A program made the translations under genes and the position numbers. A stretch of DNA of 64,000 bases from Asterella californica. Lineage: Eukaryota; Streptophyta; Marchantiopsida; Marchantiales; Aytoniaceae. Under the pieces are notes generated by a model, which searched no databases, had not been told where the DNA came from, and was given only the letters and a program-made list of their open reading frames with translations. The stretch is from the NCBI GenBank assembly GCA_036924285.1, contig JAYKYS010000001.1:44391501-44455500 (forward strand). The letters are read 5' to 3'. This document shows, piece after piece, positions 47,303-59,720 of this stretch (position 1 is its first letter; each line of letters opens with the position of its first letter).

Positions 47303-48000
47303 AGAAACGACAAACCATACGAGTAGCAACTTGAGGCGATTTGGGCCGATGGACTTTGTAGCTTTGACTTGTGTTTGGAAATAAAGATTTTGTTTCTTGA
47401 AAATTGTCTAAGTGTATTGGTAGTGCATGGCTATGACTAGTTCTGATCAGATGCCTAGGATGTTGTCAAGAGGAGGAACGAAGCACACTCAAAGGAAGCG
47501 AGCTGGTTTGGATAAGCATCTAAATCAAGACTAAGTCTTAATGTCAAGACTTAGGTTTGCCGTAGCGTTGGCAAGGCAAGTATGAACTTTCATACTTGTC
47601 TTGGGGCTTGGGGTGATCTTGCTTTGCGGGTTTCTAATTGCAAAGTAAACTTAGTCGCGCGTCTAAGTCAAATCAGATTGCGACCGGAAAGTGAGTTTCG
47701 GGGGACCTTGTAAGTAGGTGTGAATACTTATAGTTAGCAAGTTAGAGTCTTAAGTAGAATGTTTAGAAGTTGCCAACTAGTTTTGTTTAGGGTAAGCCAA
47801 AAAGGTAAGGCTTTTCCCGAGACTAGTTGGAATTTTCTAAGTGTTCTAGCGACAACTTAAGACTCAAGCCAAGAAGAGAATTGCGGGTTAGCTACCAGAA
47901 CGCAATTCTGACGCCAAGGGGTTGGCTACCCGTTTTGAACTTGGTGTTAACTTAAAGGATCATTGTTGATGAGGGCATCAACCTCCAAAGTGGGGGTGAA
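47303..48000 (+). other. Chromovirus 3' untranslated region and PPT
   Basis: Non-coding, directly before the 3' LTR, ending with the purine-rich 'ccaaagtgggggtgaa'. It has no ORF of note. Confidence 0.7.
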
Positions 48001-49113
48001 TGTCGCGCCCCTCATTCTCAAGATCGAGCGCAGACGCGAACAACAGAACCTTAGCGGACTTGCGCTAGGTTGTGAACGCTGCGAGTAAGACTTAACGGCT
48101 TGGCCGGGAAGTCGGGATCAGATGAACCCTAAGTGGTTCTCTGAACCAAGGTTGGAACCTTGGGTTAGGACATAAGGGCCTACCCCAAGAGGGTCCCAAA
48201 CGAACGCTGACCTAAGGGGGCGAGTCTGAGAATGGGCTGAAACATGAGTCTCAGACATAGGTCTGAGACGTGGGACCGAGACGTGGATCCGAGATGCAGA
48301 CGAACCACAGGGTTCGACCTTGGGTCTGGACCACAGGTTTCCGAAAAATGACTAAGTGTTGGAGCTCCAGGGACGTTTTAGGTCGTGGACGGAGCTCCAC
48401 ATAAGATCTCGAGGCGAGTGAGGTATCATTGGAAAGGTCTTGTCGAGAGCTTTCCAGTGATATATAACACTCCTCGATCTGACCTCCTAGCTGGAAGTTA
48501 TGGCCGAACCACAATTGGGTTGTGGTATAATTTTCAGGGACCAAAGAGAAGGGCGGGGCCACCGATCCCCAGAAGTATATATGAGGGGGACTCGATACCT
48601 GGGTGGGCCAGGACGAGTCACCCGACCCCAGGGTTCGGCGGACGGACTCTGGGGGCATGAGGTGATGGCTGGGCCGGTTCCAAGGCACGTTCCGATCAGA
48701 CTTGGACGTCTGGACTTCAGAACGATGTAAGGACTGGGGCAAGACTAGGGAACGAGTCGGTGGGTTAGACCACCGTTCAGGAGTCTAGACCCAGACGGAC
48801 ATCACGGGCGGTTGGGCCGCTAGGTGTGCTGGAGGCACCGTTTAGGACCCTGGACTTTATGGGAAGTCCGCCCCAAGTCATCTTGTGACTTGCTCATGTT
48901 TGGGACCGACCTAGGCGGGACTAGGTCGGGACTTAGGAACTGCTGAGCTTGATGAATAGGGAGACGGTCCGGCTCCGATCCGGACCAAACAGAACTAAGG
49001 TAAGTGGTGCATGGACGCTAACTTGTGATTGTGTTTGCAGGTTAGCGGTGTAAAGTTTGCGACCTACTGAGTTAGAGCTTCCGGTAGTGCAACAAGACAG
49101 TAGGTGTGCGAAA
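48001..49113 (+). repeat. Chromovirus 3' LTR
   Basis: Partner of 41466-42571, about 1113 bp. Differences are numerous enough to show the insertion is older than element B at 54786-63487. Confidence 0.92.
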
Positions 49114-49118
49114 ACTGC

Positions 49119-50200
49119 CAAGTGATGGCACCTCCTCCCAGCATAAATGAGAATCCAGACATTGATTTACGATCCGTTGAATCGCCTGCCAATCAGCATC
49201 TATAAATCCAACAAGTCCAAGTGACTTATCTGAGCTATATCTGAGCCCATAACTGATAGTTCTCCTGAGATAGCGCAAAACTCTCTTTGTTGCCCTTTAT
49301 GTATAATTGTGGGAGACTCCATATTCTGACTGAGTTGCTGACTGCATACAAAATATCTGGTCTTGTAGTGAGAGCCAAACAAATTAACTTCCCGATCAGC
49401 TTCCTGAACTCTGTTGCATCTGTACGCTCATCATCACCAGAAGAACTTTACCACTCCTTCGAGATAACCATAGGAGTAGGCGCAGGATTGCATTTCTCCA
49501 TCTGGAAATCCTGAAGTATACTTTCTGTGTATCTTGCCTAAGAGAGGTATAACATTTTGTTGTGTTCCAGAAACTGAACTCCAAGACAAAAGTGGAGAAG
49601 TCCTAGATCCTTCATATCAAACTCTTGCATTAAAGCTTGCTGAATCTTCTTTACTCCTCCTTGATTACTTCCGGATATTATCAGGTCATCCACGTACAAT
49701 AACAGTAACACAATACCTTGAGAAGTAATCAAAACATAGAGGTTTGGATCACCTCTAGTAGGAGAGAAGCCTTGCTGCTTCAAGAAAGTGTCGATTCTTG
49801 TGTACCAAGCTCTTGGAGCTTGTTTGAGGTCATGCAATGCTTTGTGCAGCTTGCACACTAACTGTTCACCTCCTTTACGAACAAACCCAGGTGGTTGCTG
49901 CAAGTAGATATCTCCTTCAAGAATCCAATTAAGAAATGCATTCTTAACATCCATTTGTAACACTTCCAACCATGTAGTTTTGCAAGAGCACAAAGAACTC
50001 GAATGGAGTTAAGTTTTACCACAGGTGTGAAGGTCTCTTGAAAATTTTCTCCTGCAGTCTGCAAATAACCTTTTGCAACAAGGCGAGCCTTGTATCTCTC
50101 AGTAGTTCCATCCGCATGTCTTTTGATCTTATAAACCCACTTACAGCCAAGTGCTTTCCTGTTTGTTGGAAGAGGTACTAGGCTCCAGGTTGCATTTTTG
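49119..50200 (-). pseudogene. Copia RT and RNase H N-terminal half
   Basis: RT motifs LQMDVKNAFLNWILEGDIYL, QAPRAWYTRIDTFL and catalytic LLLYVDDLIISGS are followed by MRYLRRTISYGLRYS and the RNase H start, which is cut at 49119 by the inserted element. Several frame breaks occur (near 49540 and 49990). Confidence 0.9.
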
Positions 50201-51838
50201 AGTTATGCATCATATTCTTCCTGTATAGCACGTCTCCATTGATCTTTACTGAAAGCCTCCTAGAATGTAATAGTTTCTCCATCACCTTGAGCTTCAACCG
50301 TGAGAATATAATCCTCTAGCCTTGCAGGAACCTTCCTTGTTCTGATAGGTCTCCTTGGTTGAGCAGCAAGAATCGAATCTGGAGTATTCTCGTGTATGAG
50401 AGGCGAATCTGCTGTAGTTAGACCTGATTCAGTAACTTCAACTTGTGTAGGTGGCGTAGATGATGATTCTAGCTGAGCTTGAGCTTCTTCTTCATGATTC
50501 TCTGAAGTAGGTGTTTGGATTGAGAGAGGTGGCAGGTCAGAAAGATGGTGTTATGAGTTTCGAGATGGAGGGACCTCTAAAAACACTACATTTCGACTGA
50601 TGATGATCTTTCTTGCAGCACTAAACAGTCTATATCTCTTTTTCTCTTGCTGGATATCCTATGAATGTAGAGATCTGAGATCTATCATCAAACTTTTGGA
50701 GTAATTTTTGAGGAATTGTAGCATATGCTTTACATCCAAAAATTCGTAGGTTAGAGAGGTCTGATTTCTTCCTTGTGAAAGCTTCGAATGGAGTTTTGTT
50801 GTTCACAGCATTTGTTGGATTTCTGTTGAGAAGGTAGACCGCAGTATTCACAGCTTCAGCCCAAAGATCTTTTGGAAGATCTTGCTCAAGAAGAAGACTT
50901 CTTGTCATCTCCACGACAGTTCTGTTCTTCTTTTCAACCACTCCATTTTGCTGAGACATGTAAGCTGTAGTCAACTGCCGCAGTATCCCCTTCTCAGCAA
51001 AATATTTGTCAGCAGCCTTGGAAGTGAACTCTCCTCTTCTATCACTTCGCAGACTCTTCACTAGCTGTCTAGTCTGTCTTTCCACCATGTTAACAAGCTG
51101 TTGAAGATTCGAGAGTGCTTCAGACTTTCTTAACAAGAAGAAAATCCAACTGTATCTCGAGAAGTCATCAACAACCAGCATAAAGTACTTATAACCTCCA
51201 AGCGAAATAGTCTCAGTAGGTCCACAGAGATCTGTATGTAGCACCTGAAGGATTTCTGTTGCTCGTGTTGCAGTAGTTTTGAAGAACTTCCTTCAAGTCT
51301 GTTTAGATCTAAGGTAAACTTCACACTGAGTGTTAACAGAGACTAGTTTCGAAACACCAAGGGCCAATTCTTCATGAAACAACTTATGCATTTTCTGATA
51401 GTGTAAGTGTCCAAGTCGAAGATGTCATAACTCGCTCGTATCTGTTACAGCAGCTAGAACTGGAGCTACCAAATGTAAGGCTTGTAACTCATACAAGTGG
51501 CCAACCTTCAGCCCTGTAGCTACCACATATCCTTGGTCGAGAATAGAACATCCTTGTGCATCAAATGACAGCTGAAACTCATTTGCAGCAAGTTTACCAA
51601 CACTCGAAAGATTATGCACCACTCCAAGTACAAACCAAACACCTCTAATTGTTCTTATCTGACCTGAAGGTAGCTTAATACGAACTCCCTCCTGGACTTG
51701 GTAGCCCTTATCATCACCCAGTCGTATCTTAGATCCATTTAGTGGATGAAAATCTTGAAACCACTCCTTCTTTGATATGATATGATTTGATGCTCCAGAA
51801 TCAATCCACCACTGTTGGTCATGTGCGTCTGTATACAT
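50201..51838 (-). pseudogene. Copia protease and integrase
   Basis: Protease piece 51838-51425 carries WWIDSGASNHI. Integrase piece 51244-50630 carries HTDLCGPTETISLGGYKYF, VVDDFSRYSW, LRSDRRGEFTS and QQNGVVEKKNRTVVEM, so the D-D-E residues are all visible. A frameshift separates the two at about 51250-51420. Downstream to 50201 is the variable linker before RT. Confidence 0.9.
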
Positions 51839-52729
51839 GGCAGTGAAGAACAGCTTCTCTTCGTGATCAGATGTCTGTATGAAGTTACCTCTGTTGTTGG
51901 TGTTGGAACGTTGATCAAACGTCTTCTTTCGACACTCATACGCGAAGTGCCCACGTTTCTTACAGTAGTTACAGTTCCCTGGTTTTGGTTTGTTGGAGTT
52001 GCCTTCTGAGTCACGTTTATTGAACTTGCCTCTCTTGTTGTCCCAATGCTCCTTCTGTTTTGATTGCGAGTCTTGAGGTCTACCCCGCTTATGATCTCTC
52101 CTCTTGGAGAAGAAAGCAGCATCAGTTGTGGCAGTTGCTTGAGTTGACTTGGTCTAGATGTTCATAGCTTCTTGCAAAGCTAGTGTTTGTAGTTCTTCGA
52201 ATGAGACAGGCTCCTTGCGTACATCCATTGCTTGACGAAGTGCTCGTATGGTTCTGATAAGCTCTAGAGCACTATCAGTACCAAGTCGTCCTCGTCTATA
52301 CCTCCACCGAGATTCTTCAGTTGTTATAGCAACCCTTTAACAGTATTGGAGTGCTCTTCGACAGATATGTCTGCAACCATTTGCAAAGTGTTTAACTTTC
52401 TACGTAGCATTCTCTTTCTCCCTCGAGCAGCTCCTTCATGCTTCTTGGTGAATTGTATCCCAAACATCTTTAGAAGTTTTAGCCTCCAAGATATCCATGA
52501 CTTCCAACTCTTTTATGGTCATCTTGATGATGGCAAGTGTTTGTTAATCTCTTTTGTTCCAAGCTTTGACAGCAGCTGGTGATTCGATAGATCTTTCTTC
52601 CTCACCCAACACTATGTCCCATAAGTCGTAGTTCTGAAAAATGGCTTGAACCTTGAAACACCATATTGGATAGTTCGTGCTATCCAACTTATGATGATCA
52701 TGAAGTAAGTTATCACTAACGTTAGCCAT
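51839..52729 (-). pseudogene. Copia Gag
   Basis: Starts MANVSDNLLHDHHKLDSTNY, a copia Gag opening, at 52729. A CCHC-like knuckle region (CKKRGHFAYEC) sits near 51930-51965. Several frame breaks lie between 52140 and 52540. Confidence 0.8.
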
Positions 52730-53187
52730 CGATAGAAAGTAAAGTAGGTGAGAAAAATCTGGAACTCCCCAAAGTGGTTGTGGAGATGGAAGTAGTGTCT
52801 ATATTATAATCCTCTACAATCTCGTCCAACACGGCAAAAATCTCAGAAACGCGAAAATCGATTGTTAAGACCTTCAAAAGTGCAGTCAAAGTTCCGTTGA
52901 CCAAGAGTTCCCCAAAGTGTAACTTCTTTATACGAGGTCCGTTTGGGTCGAAAGTTGAACCGTTGGAAAGCTCTTTGTAAATCCTTACACAAAGGTGGAG
53001 CTTTTTAACCCCAAATCCACTCTCAGATTCGTCTAATTCGATCTCCTTCCCCTCCAAAATCATAGTCAAAGGTGGTTTGACTGAAAATTTTTGTCTTTTT
53101 CTCACTTTTCAGTTGAAGGTGATGTGCTCACTCTATGTCTTTTTCACTCTCTGGTTCCTCATTCTCCTTGTTAATGCTCATACCTAA

Positions 53188-53199
53188 GCTCTGATACCA
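53188..53199 (-). other. Copia primer-binding site
   Basis: TGGTATCAGAGC on the minus strand, complementary to the 3' end of initiator-Met tRNA, immediately inside the 5' LTR. Confidence 0.9.
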
Positions 53200-53435
53200 T
53201 GTTAAAGAAGGAAACCAAGTGAATACTCTCCACTGTAGAAGATATATCAATAAAAGGATCAGTCGACTCATCATCTCCCAAGAGGGGGTTGTTATATACT
53301 CTAACCTATGGACAAGAGGTTAGTCACTAGTCAGTCATAGAGATGTGCCTATAGAGGTGACTTTAGAGATGACTATAGATGTTACTTTTAGATGTGACTA
53401 TAGAGGTGACTATAAACTAGACATTATCTTTAACA
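53200..53435 (-). repeat. Copia 5' LTR, 236 bp
   Basis: Plus-strand ends TGTTAAAG and CTTTAACA form perfect 8-bp terminal inverted repeats. TSD ACAAC follows at 53436. Confidence 0.92.
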
Positions 53436-53440
53436 ACAAC

Positions 53441-54785
53441 CACCAAAAGTTACGGAGGCTTCCTTATTTATGATCTGAAATGCGAAGAATCAATCGGATT
53501 AGAAGTAACTGTTGCTGTCTATCTAAAACTGTATGGGGTTATTAGTTAAGAATACTGAAGGTCACCTGGGACAACTTTGAACCCTTCTTCTTTTCTGAGA
53601 TTGTAACGAGCAGAATACGAAGTTCCCTACTCCACCTCTCGACATAGTGTAGATCACGTTTATGTAACAGTGAAATCCTTCAACAACTCTTTGGCCGTAG
53701 CTATATAGTACGTAGATGTAGCTATATAGTACTTAGGCCATACATCTAAGCGTCGACAGGAACTGTTACATCATGTGGATCATCAAAAGCTTCCATAAAA
53801 CCCATTACACAGTAAGAACTCCGAATCGGTAGGCGACGGCATTCATACCACCATGGGCAAAGTGCTTAGGTCTTAATTCAGGTCAGGCGGCTAGTAGGAA
53901 GCTTGTATATATATATATTATGCTTGAGATCACCAGCCACAGGGAGAAATCGATGGCTACCTAGATTCAGGACGGATGGACCGGAGTATATTGCACGACT
54001 CGTCTGAATCATATACGTAAAAAGTCTGTATTCGAGGAATTCATGGTTTGGTCTTCCTCGTAAGGAGCGTTTTGCAGACGCTGAGAAGAAATCGTTTTTT
54101 TAACTCGGTAAAATTTATCACAGTAGTGTATTATTTCGTGTTTTGACAAGAAACGGTATTTACTCCTTGGAAAAATGCTCACTTCGTGCAATGCAAATAA
54201 CAAAGAAGATGTGAGAAATATTACATCTAAGTTATGTCAGTTTCATTTCAAGTGAATGTCGAATTCTTCTTCAGACACTCGAGTCACCTACTATACATCA
54301 TGGTAGATAGAGCAGCTGGAAAGCGAAGGGTTTACTGCATGGAATGTTTGAATTCCTGGCATGGAGTACCAGCTATTTCCGGGTCGGGCTTATGTAGGCT
54401 AGCTTGACTTCTCCGAAAATCACAAAACGACTGCAAAGTCTGCACGTTCAAGGGCTCTATTGAGCTCTGGTGGCTTGTCTCTACCTGCCCTAGAGATATA
54501 TAGAGAGCAGGTGCAGTGTTACATTTCCTCCAAAGATCAAGCAACGGTTGAATGAAAGAGCTTGAAGAAAAAGTTGTTATCGAATGTAGAACTGCAGAGA
54601 TAATATATTATATACGAGGTCACCATCTGTACGACGTCCGGATCCATGGGCTGCATACTTTTTCTCGTGCAGGATAAGGACCGTGAAAGAAAAGAAAAGA
54701 GGCTGTCTTATTTCTGCGGTAGGTCTCCAACTTTGGACTCTGACACACCTTCCTAGACACGGTAGACAAAAGCCTGCATGCACGA
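53441..54785. other. Non-coding stretch between two retrotransposons
   Basis: Short ORFs only. 'tagctatatagtac' is duplicated at about 53699 and 53721, and a (TA)n run lies near 53910. No gene is seen. Confidence 0.45.
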
Positions 54786-56158
54786 TGTCGGAGTGTGATC
54801 CGTCTACCTAGGAAAGCGCCGGGTTTCTGGCTGTGGTTGTTTACTCAAGAGGTTGGCTTTCAGGTCACAACAGGAGCTATAAACACTCACACAGGAGTGT
54901 AGGATCCTCTAATATGCTCAAAAGGTGAAATTTAGGTCTCACTAGTAGTAATAAGTTTAGACGGTGAACTTTGGTACTCAAAGAGAGGAAAACTATGAAG
55001 GTTTAGACTTCTAAACTTCCCCTACATGTGAATGAGGTACTACTGAACACACACACGAAGTTTCAGCATGAGATTGAATTCTAGCACGGAGATGTTGACA
55101 GAAAAGTTCTGAATAAGAGAATTATGGCAATTTCTGGTACCTAGACAGCTATTCTCACATAGAACAGAGAATTGGCTCGATGAATTTCAAATCTTCTCAC
55201 AGTATTTGAAGTCTACAGGATGCTGAACATCCCTGTGAAGTTGGGACTCCTGAATGTACACAGAACTCCAGATCTCCTCCTCTGAAGTCGCTGCTCTAGA
55301 TTAAGAGCTTTTCAGACCCCCTCTGCTTCAGCGGCCGCCCTGAATTACTCAATCACTCAAATGATTCGAAACGTTTTGGACAGTCATAGCCCTCCTGACA
55401 GTGAACGCAACCACGAAGTTTTGAAGTGATTTTCTCAATTCTGCTGCAATTGGCACCGAAAACCCCAAAATCAACAAAAGTGACGCAGTTTTGACACAAT
55501 CCGAACTTCAATTGGGCATAACTCCTTGTTTATTGATCCAAATCGAGCAAAAATTTCATTGACAGTGCTTGGCACGACGAGCTCTCCCTTCCTGTGCTCT
55601 CAGATTTCGAAGATACCTCACCAAATGCTCGAACTCCACTCTAGAGCTCTGTTTCTAAACTTAGAGTTTTACAAAAGACAAAAATGGACCAATGGGAGTT
55701 CATAGCTCCACTTGACTGTCCTTTTGTGCCTTAAACTACCTGGTAACTTATCTACACTCATAGGCTACCACGTCAAGCCCCTTAGAATGCCAGCGTAAAA
55801 CTTAAACTACCTAAAACGACACGTAGCCCCAAAAATTAACTTAAATCAGCTAGAAAGCGTGCATGGGCGACAAGTAAATACAACCCATGAGCTCAAACCC
55901 CTATCAGCATGGAAACCCTAAGTTATGTACATTGAACGTCATAGACAAGTAAGAAGTCACTTGCACAAGCGCACAAATGCTTGAACAAGATAACTAACAT
56001 ACTATCAGCCTACTAGGACTCAAAATAGTGTTAACACCGTATGCAAAGGTGTCAAACATATACATAAAGGACTAGAAGTAATATGAGCTAACTTCTAGAA
56101 CTACCAAACCTAAGCGTCGGAGTAGAAGTCAAGCATGTAGTCGCCAAATGGCGCGACA
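54786..56158 (-). repeat. 3' LTR of element B
   Basis: 1373 bp, the same length as its partner at 62115-63487. Contains 'gcataactccttg ... gacgagctctcc', the module that is expanded threefold in the LTR of element A. Confidence 0.95.
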
Positions 56159-56206
56159 TCTACTCCCTCTGAACATGCACATCCTCCGGTATGTGCCAGA
56201 TCCAGA

Positions 56207-56785
56207 TCAAGACTCTTCAGCTTCAGCTTCAAATTCATCTTCAACCTCCATTGAGTCTTCAGCTTCATCCTCAGTAAGCTCTGCAATGTTTAGGTCGTCG
56301 CCTCTCCTTCTAAAGAGCTTGATTCTCTTCCCTACGACTGGTATCTTGAGCAGTGCACCATCTAACTCTCTCAAAGAGTATGTGGCATTATCATAAACTT
56401 CTAACACCACATAAGGTCCGAACCATCTCTTGGAAAACTTTTTGATAGCGCTATGCTAATTATCAAGACTACTATCATAGACTAACACCCAATCACCTTC
56501 CTTAACTGGTTTGGGTCGTAATCTATGCGTTTTATCAAATCTGCCTTTGTTTCTCTCTCTAGCAGTCTTTAACCTTTCCACAGCTTTGGCAACATCCTCA
56601 GGTCTTCGTTCTAACTGCTGGATCCTTAATGCAAGAAGATCCTCCGTACTTCTACCATCTTCCCATGGCAAAACATTCCAAGTAGGCACAACCTCCTCAA
56701 TCGGCATCACAAGTTTTTGCCCTAGTATCAACTCTGCTGGCATGTAACCTGTAACGGTACTATGAGTTGTACGATCTGCCCACAA
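56207..56785 (-). pseudogene. Element B integrase tail, two nonsense breaks
   Basis: Continues the pol frame after a TGA at 56807 (RE*PRLLPFA, where element A keeps Trp). It holds GYMPAELILGQ, EGDWVLVYDSSLDN, then a TAG where A has Gln, then FGPYVV-type text (VVLEVYDNATYSL) and an acidic end. Both stops are single-base transitions (TGG to TGA, CAG to TAG). Confidence 0.88.
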
Positions 56786-56806
56786 AGCAAATGGTAGCAG
56801 TCTAGG

Positions 56807-59720
56807 TCATTCACGGATCTTACCCTTGCAAGCTTTTACCAAAGCTTTGATGATTGACGGATGACCTCTTTCGCTCTTGCCATTCTCTTCAGGATTGTAA
56901 GCAGTGGTTAACGTCAACTTGATTCCCAATCGCTTGAAGAACTCAACTGCTTCTTGTGCATCCAGCTCACCCCTATCTACAGTGATCTTCCCCACACACC
57001 CATACCTACAAATAACATCTTCAAGTAGAAATCGACAGACACTAGCAGTGGTCTTCGTCCTCAGAGCACGGCCTTCGACTTGGTTAGATAGATCTTCTCT
57101 AGCCAAGACTAGATACCTCATTTGTCCAAGTCCAAATGGCATAGTTACCAGATCAACTACCCATTTATAATGAATGGCTAAAGGATAAGTAGGATGCAAT
57201 CCATCACGATGGCGTACATTGGAGTACATCTGGCAGGGTATACAGGATGAAACAAACTGTACTACATCCTTATACATAATTTTCCACCAATACTTTTTCT
57301 TCATCTTGGCAAATGTAGCCCAAACTCCTCTATGACCAGCCCATAAACTCTCATGGAACTCCTTGATCAGCTTCTGCTGCAATTCCAAGTCACATACTAC
57401 CCGCTGCGGTATACCTCTTTGTAGCTTAGGGTGCTTCCATAGATGTCCTCCATGTAAAATGTAACCATAAGCTGTTCTACGGATCCTCTTGAAATCTGCA
57501 TCAGACCAGCCTTCTTGCCTTTCCAATGAACTCAAATAGCGCCCAAGATCCAACCACTCGCCATCATACATAGTTTCCTCAAATAACTCCAATGGGGCTG
57601 CAAAATAGCTTCTATCTCTTCTAGCAAGAGCACTAGAATAGAACTCTATTCCCACATCCTCCTGATCATCTATCATTTCTTTCTCATCGTAATATCTAGC
57701 CCTTGATAACATATTTACCACAAGATTGTCTTTTCTTGCAATATGTCTAAACTCTGGGTTCAAGGACTTGATATATGCTATCCACCTCAACATAGCAATA
57801 TCTGGAGTTGTACAGCTAGTGATCATTCCCAAGAGAGGTAAACAATCTGTCTCCACAACCACAAGTGCTCCTATCAAGTATTCCTTGTCACTCTTCATCG
57901 CAGTAACTACTCCCCATAACTCTCTCTTGACCTGAGGGTAGTCTCTCTGCCGTGAACTTAACACCTTAGCACCAAAACGTACCACATATCTATTTCCATC
58001 CTCATCGTCTTGTCCTACAGCCCATCCAATGCCAATAGGACTAGTATCAACAGTAAGGATAACAGATCTGCCCAACTCATATGTTACCTTCCGTAGAGTC
58101 GGTGGTGAAGCCAAAAGATCCTTCAACTTCCTCATAGACTCGCTTTGCTCCTCTTGCCACTGAAATCTTTGCCCCTTCCTCAGCAGCTTGTACAACGGAT
58201 CTGCTACATGAGCAAAGTGTGGAATCCATATATGGTAAAACACACATGCACCTAGAAACCTTCTCACCTCGGTAACTGACCCACATGTCTCCTTCATCCT
58301 TCGAATGGCATCAACCTTGTTTGGACAAGGTTTCCGACCATAAGATCCACATAGGTGCCCCACAATCAACACCTCCTGTTCTCCAAATACAGACTTTGCT
58401 CCTGATAAAGTCAAATGAACCTCCTCCAGTCGACTTAGTATCTTATCACAGTCAGCTATGTGATCTGCAACAAACTTACGGCACCCCCTCTGATCCATTA
58501 CCTCATTCTTCTCCTCCTCAGCACATCCTTTGATCGGCACATCATCAAGGAATGGCATAGTTTTTTCAGGAATGAAATCCCTCAAAACTTTATTCATACC
58601 ATTCATCATATGTGCTACAGAATTGGTAGCACCTTGCGGCAAGATGCACATCCTTAGTAACCCCAAAGGTGTCCTCATTGTAGTCAAGTCTCCACTTTCA
58701 GAGGATAACTGAAACTGATCATAACCTGAATATAAGTCTCCCATCGAATAGATAGCACGACCAGCAAAAGCCTCTGCAAACTCGTCTACAATAGGTCCTA
58801 TACTCATATTTCTGATAATTACCTTGTTAACTGGCTGCATATCTTGAATGAATCTCAAAGCTCCACTTTTCTTCGGAACAGTAAACCATCTACTAGAATA
58901 GGGAGCTATAGATGGTTCCAAGATACCCATCCTAATCCTCTCATTGAGCAAGTCTATCAGCTTTGGCAGATGAGCTCTAGGCACAGGGATAGGACGTAGA
59001 TTCCAAGACACATGCGATATAGTAAAGATTACCATAGATGCAACTACACTTGGATCTACACATCCTATTTCATGTGAGTCAAATGCAAACGCCTTACCAT
59101 GCCTAGATAGCATCTCCCTGAAGCTCTTCTTCTCTTGCTCAATAAGAAATCCATCACCTCCAATCCTCAGCTCCTTCAGTGTTGTTTCTGTGAACTGGTG
59201 CCCAATTCTTCTCGGTCCTCTGAGCGTCGGCTCTCGTGCAGCTTGCTCCATTTTCTGATTGTAATCGAGAGGCAAAGGCAAAGCCACTGGTTTGACTTTC
59301 TTTGTCACTGACTTGTACTTGATCTCCACATACACCTCTTGTCGATCTATAAACTTATCAATTACATCATAAAGCTCCTTGGAGCTCACTCTCACCACTC
59401 TATCTACATCATCTATAGAACTTTCTACTGTAGATTTCAACTCTCCTATAGTATCTACCAAATACTGCTCTTCAAACACTCCAGATATGTATTCATCTCC
59501 GACTAACTCTCCACTATCCCACAAACACTGCTGTACATACTTCACATGTTGTCTCTCAAACCTCTTCAGATTCTCAACCTTCCTATAACACACTGATCCA
59601 CATGACGTCAATCTTAAGAAGCTAGAGGATAAAGCTTCTTGCTCTATTGGATCAGGCGAGAATCCTATCTCTATTGTACCGTTGAAGTCTTGCTCTTCAA
59701 TGGTACTCTGCCAAAACCCC
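56807..59720 (-). CDS. Element B Pol: RT, RNase H, integrase
   Basis: Open for over 930 codons. The frame is open upstream of 59611 to the frameshift site near 59713, and there is no ATG at its head, consistent with expression by frameshifting from the protease frame. RT: RWFTVPKKSGALRFIQDMQP, YSMGDLYSGYDQF, MPFLDDVPIKG. RNase H: TVDTSPIGIGWAVGQ, ALVVVETDCLPLL. Integrase: HESLWAGHRG, SCIPCQ, WVVDLVTMP, TVDRGELDA, KSERGHPS, so HHCC and D-D-E are complete. It ends in a TGA that replaces a Trp codon, just before the integrase tail. Confidence 0.9.

Larger units (their letters stand above)
41466..49113 (+). mobile_element. Chromodomain Ty3 element (chromovirus), nested
   Basis: LTRs 41466-42571 and 48001-49113 are flanked by 5-bp repeats ACTGC (41461-41465 and 49114-49118). 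A primer-binding site TGGTATCAGAGC begins at 42574, two bases inside the 5' LTR. A purine-rich tract 'ccaaagtgggggtgaa' precedes the 3' LTR. Gag, protease and RT run on the plus strand, RNase H and integrase on the minus strand (an inverted segment), then GPY/F and chromodomain on plus. It is defective because of the inversion and stops. Confidence 0.95.
40855..53440 (-). mobile_element. Ty1/copia retrotransposon with a nested Ty3 insertion
   Basis: Flanked by a 5-bp direct repeat ACAAC (40855-40859 and 53436-53440). LTRs lie at 40860-41083 and 53200-53435 and start TG and end CA. A primer-binding site TGGTATCAGAGC directly abuts the right LTR on the minus strand, so the right LTR is the 5' one. 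Minus-strand order gag, protease, integrase, RT, RNase H is the copia order. Without the inserted element (41466-49113) it is about 4.9 kb. The coding region has several frameshifts. Confidence 0.93.
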
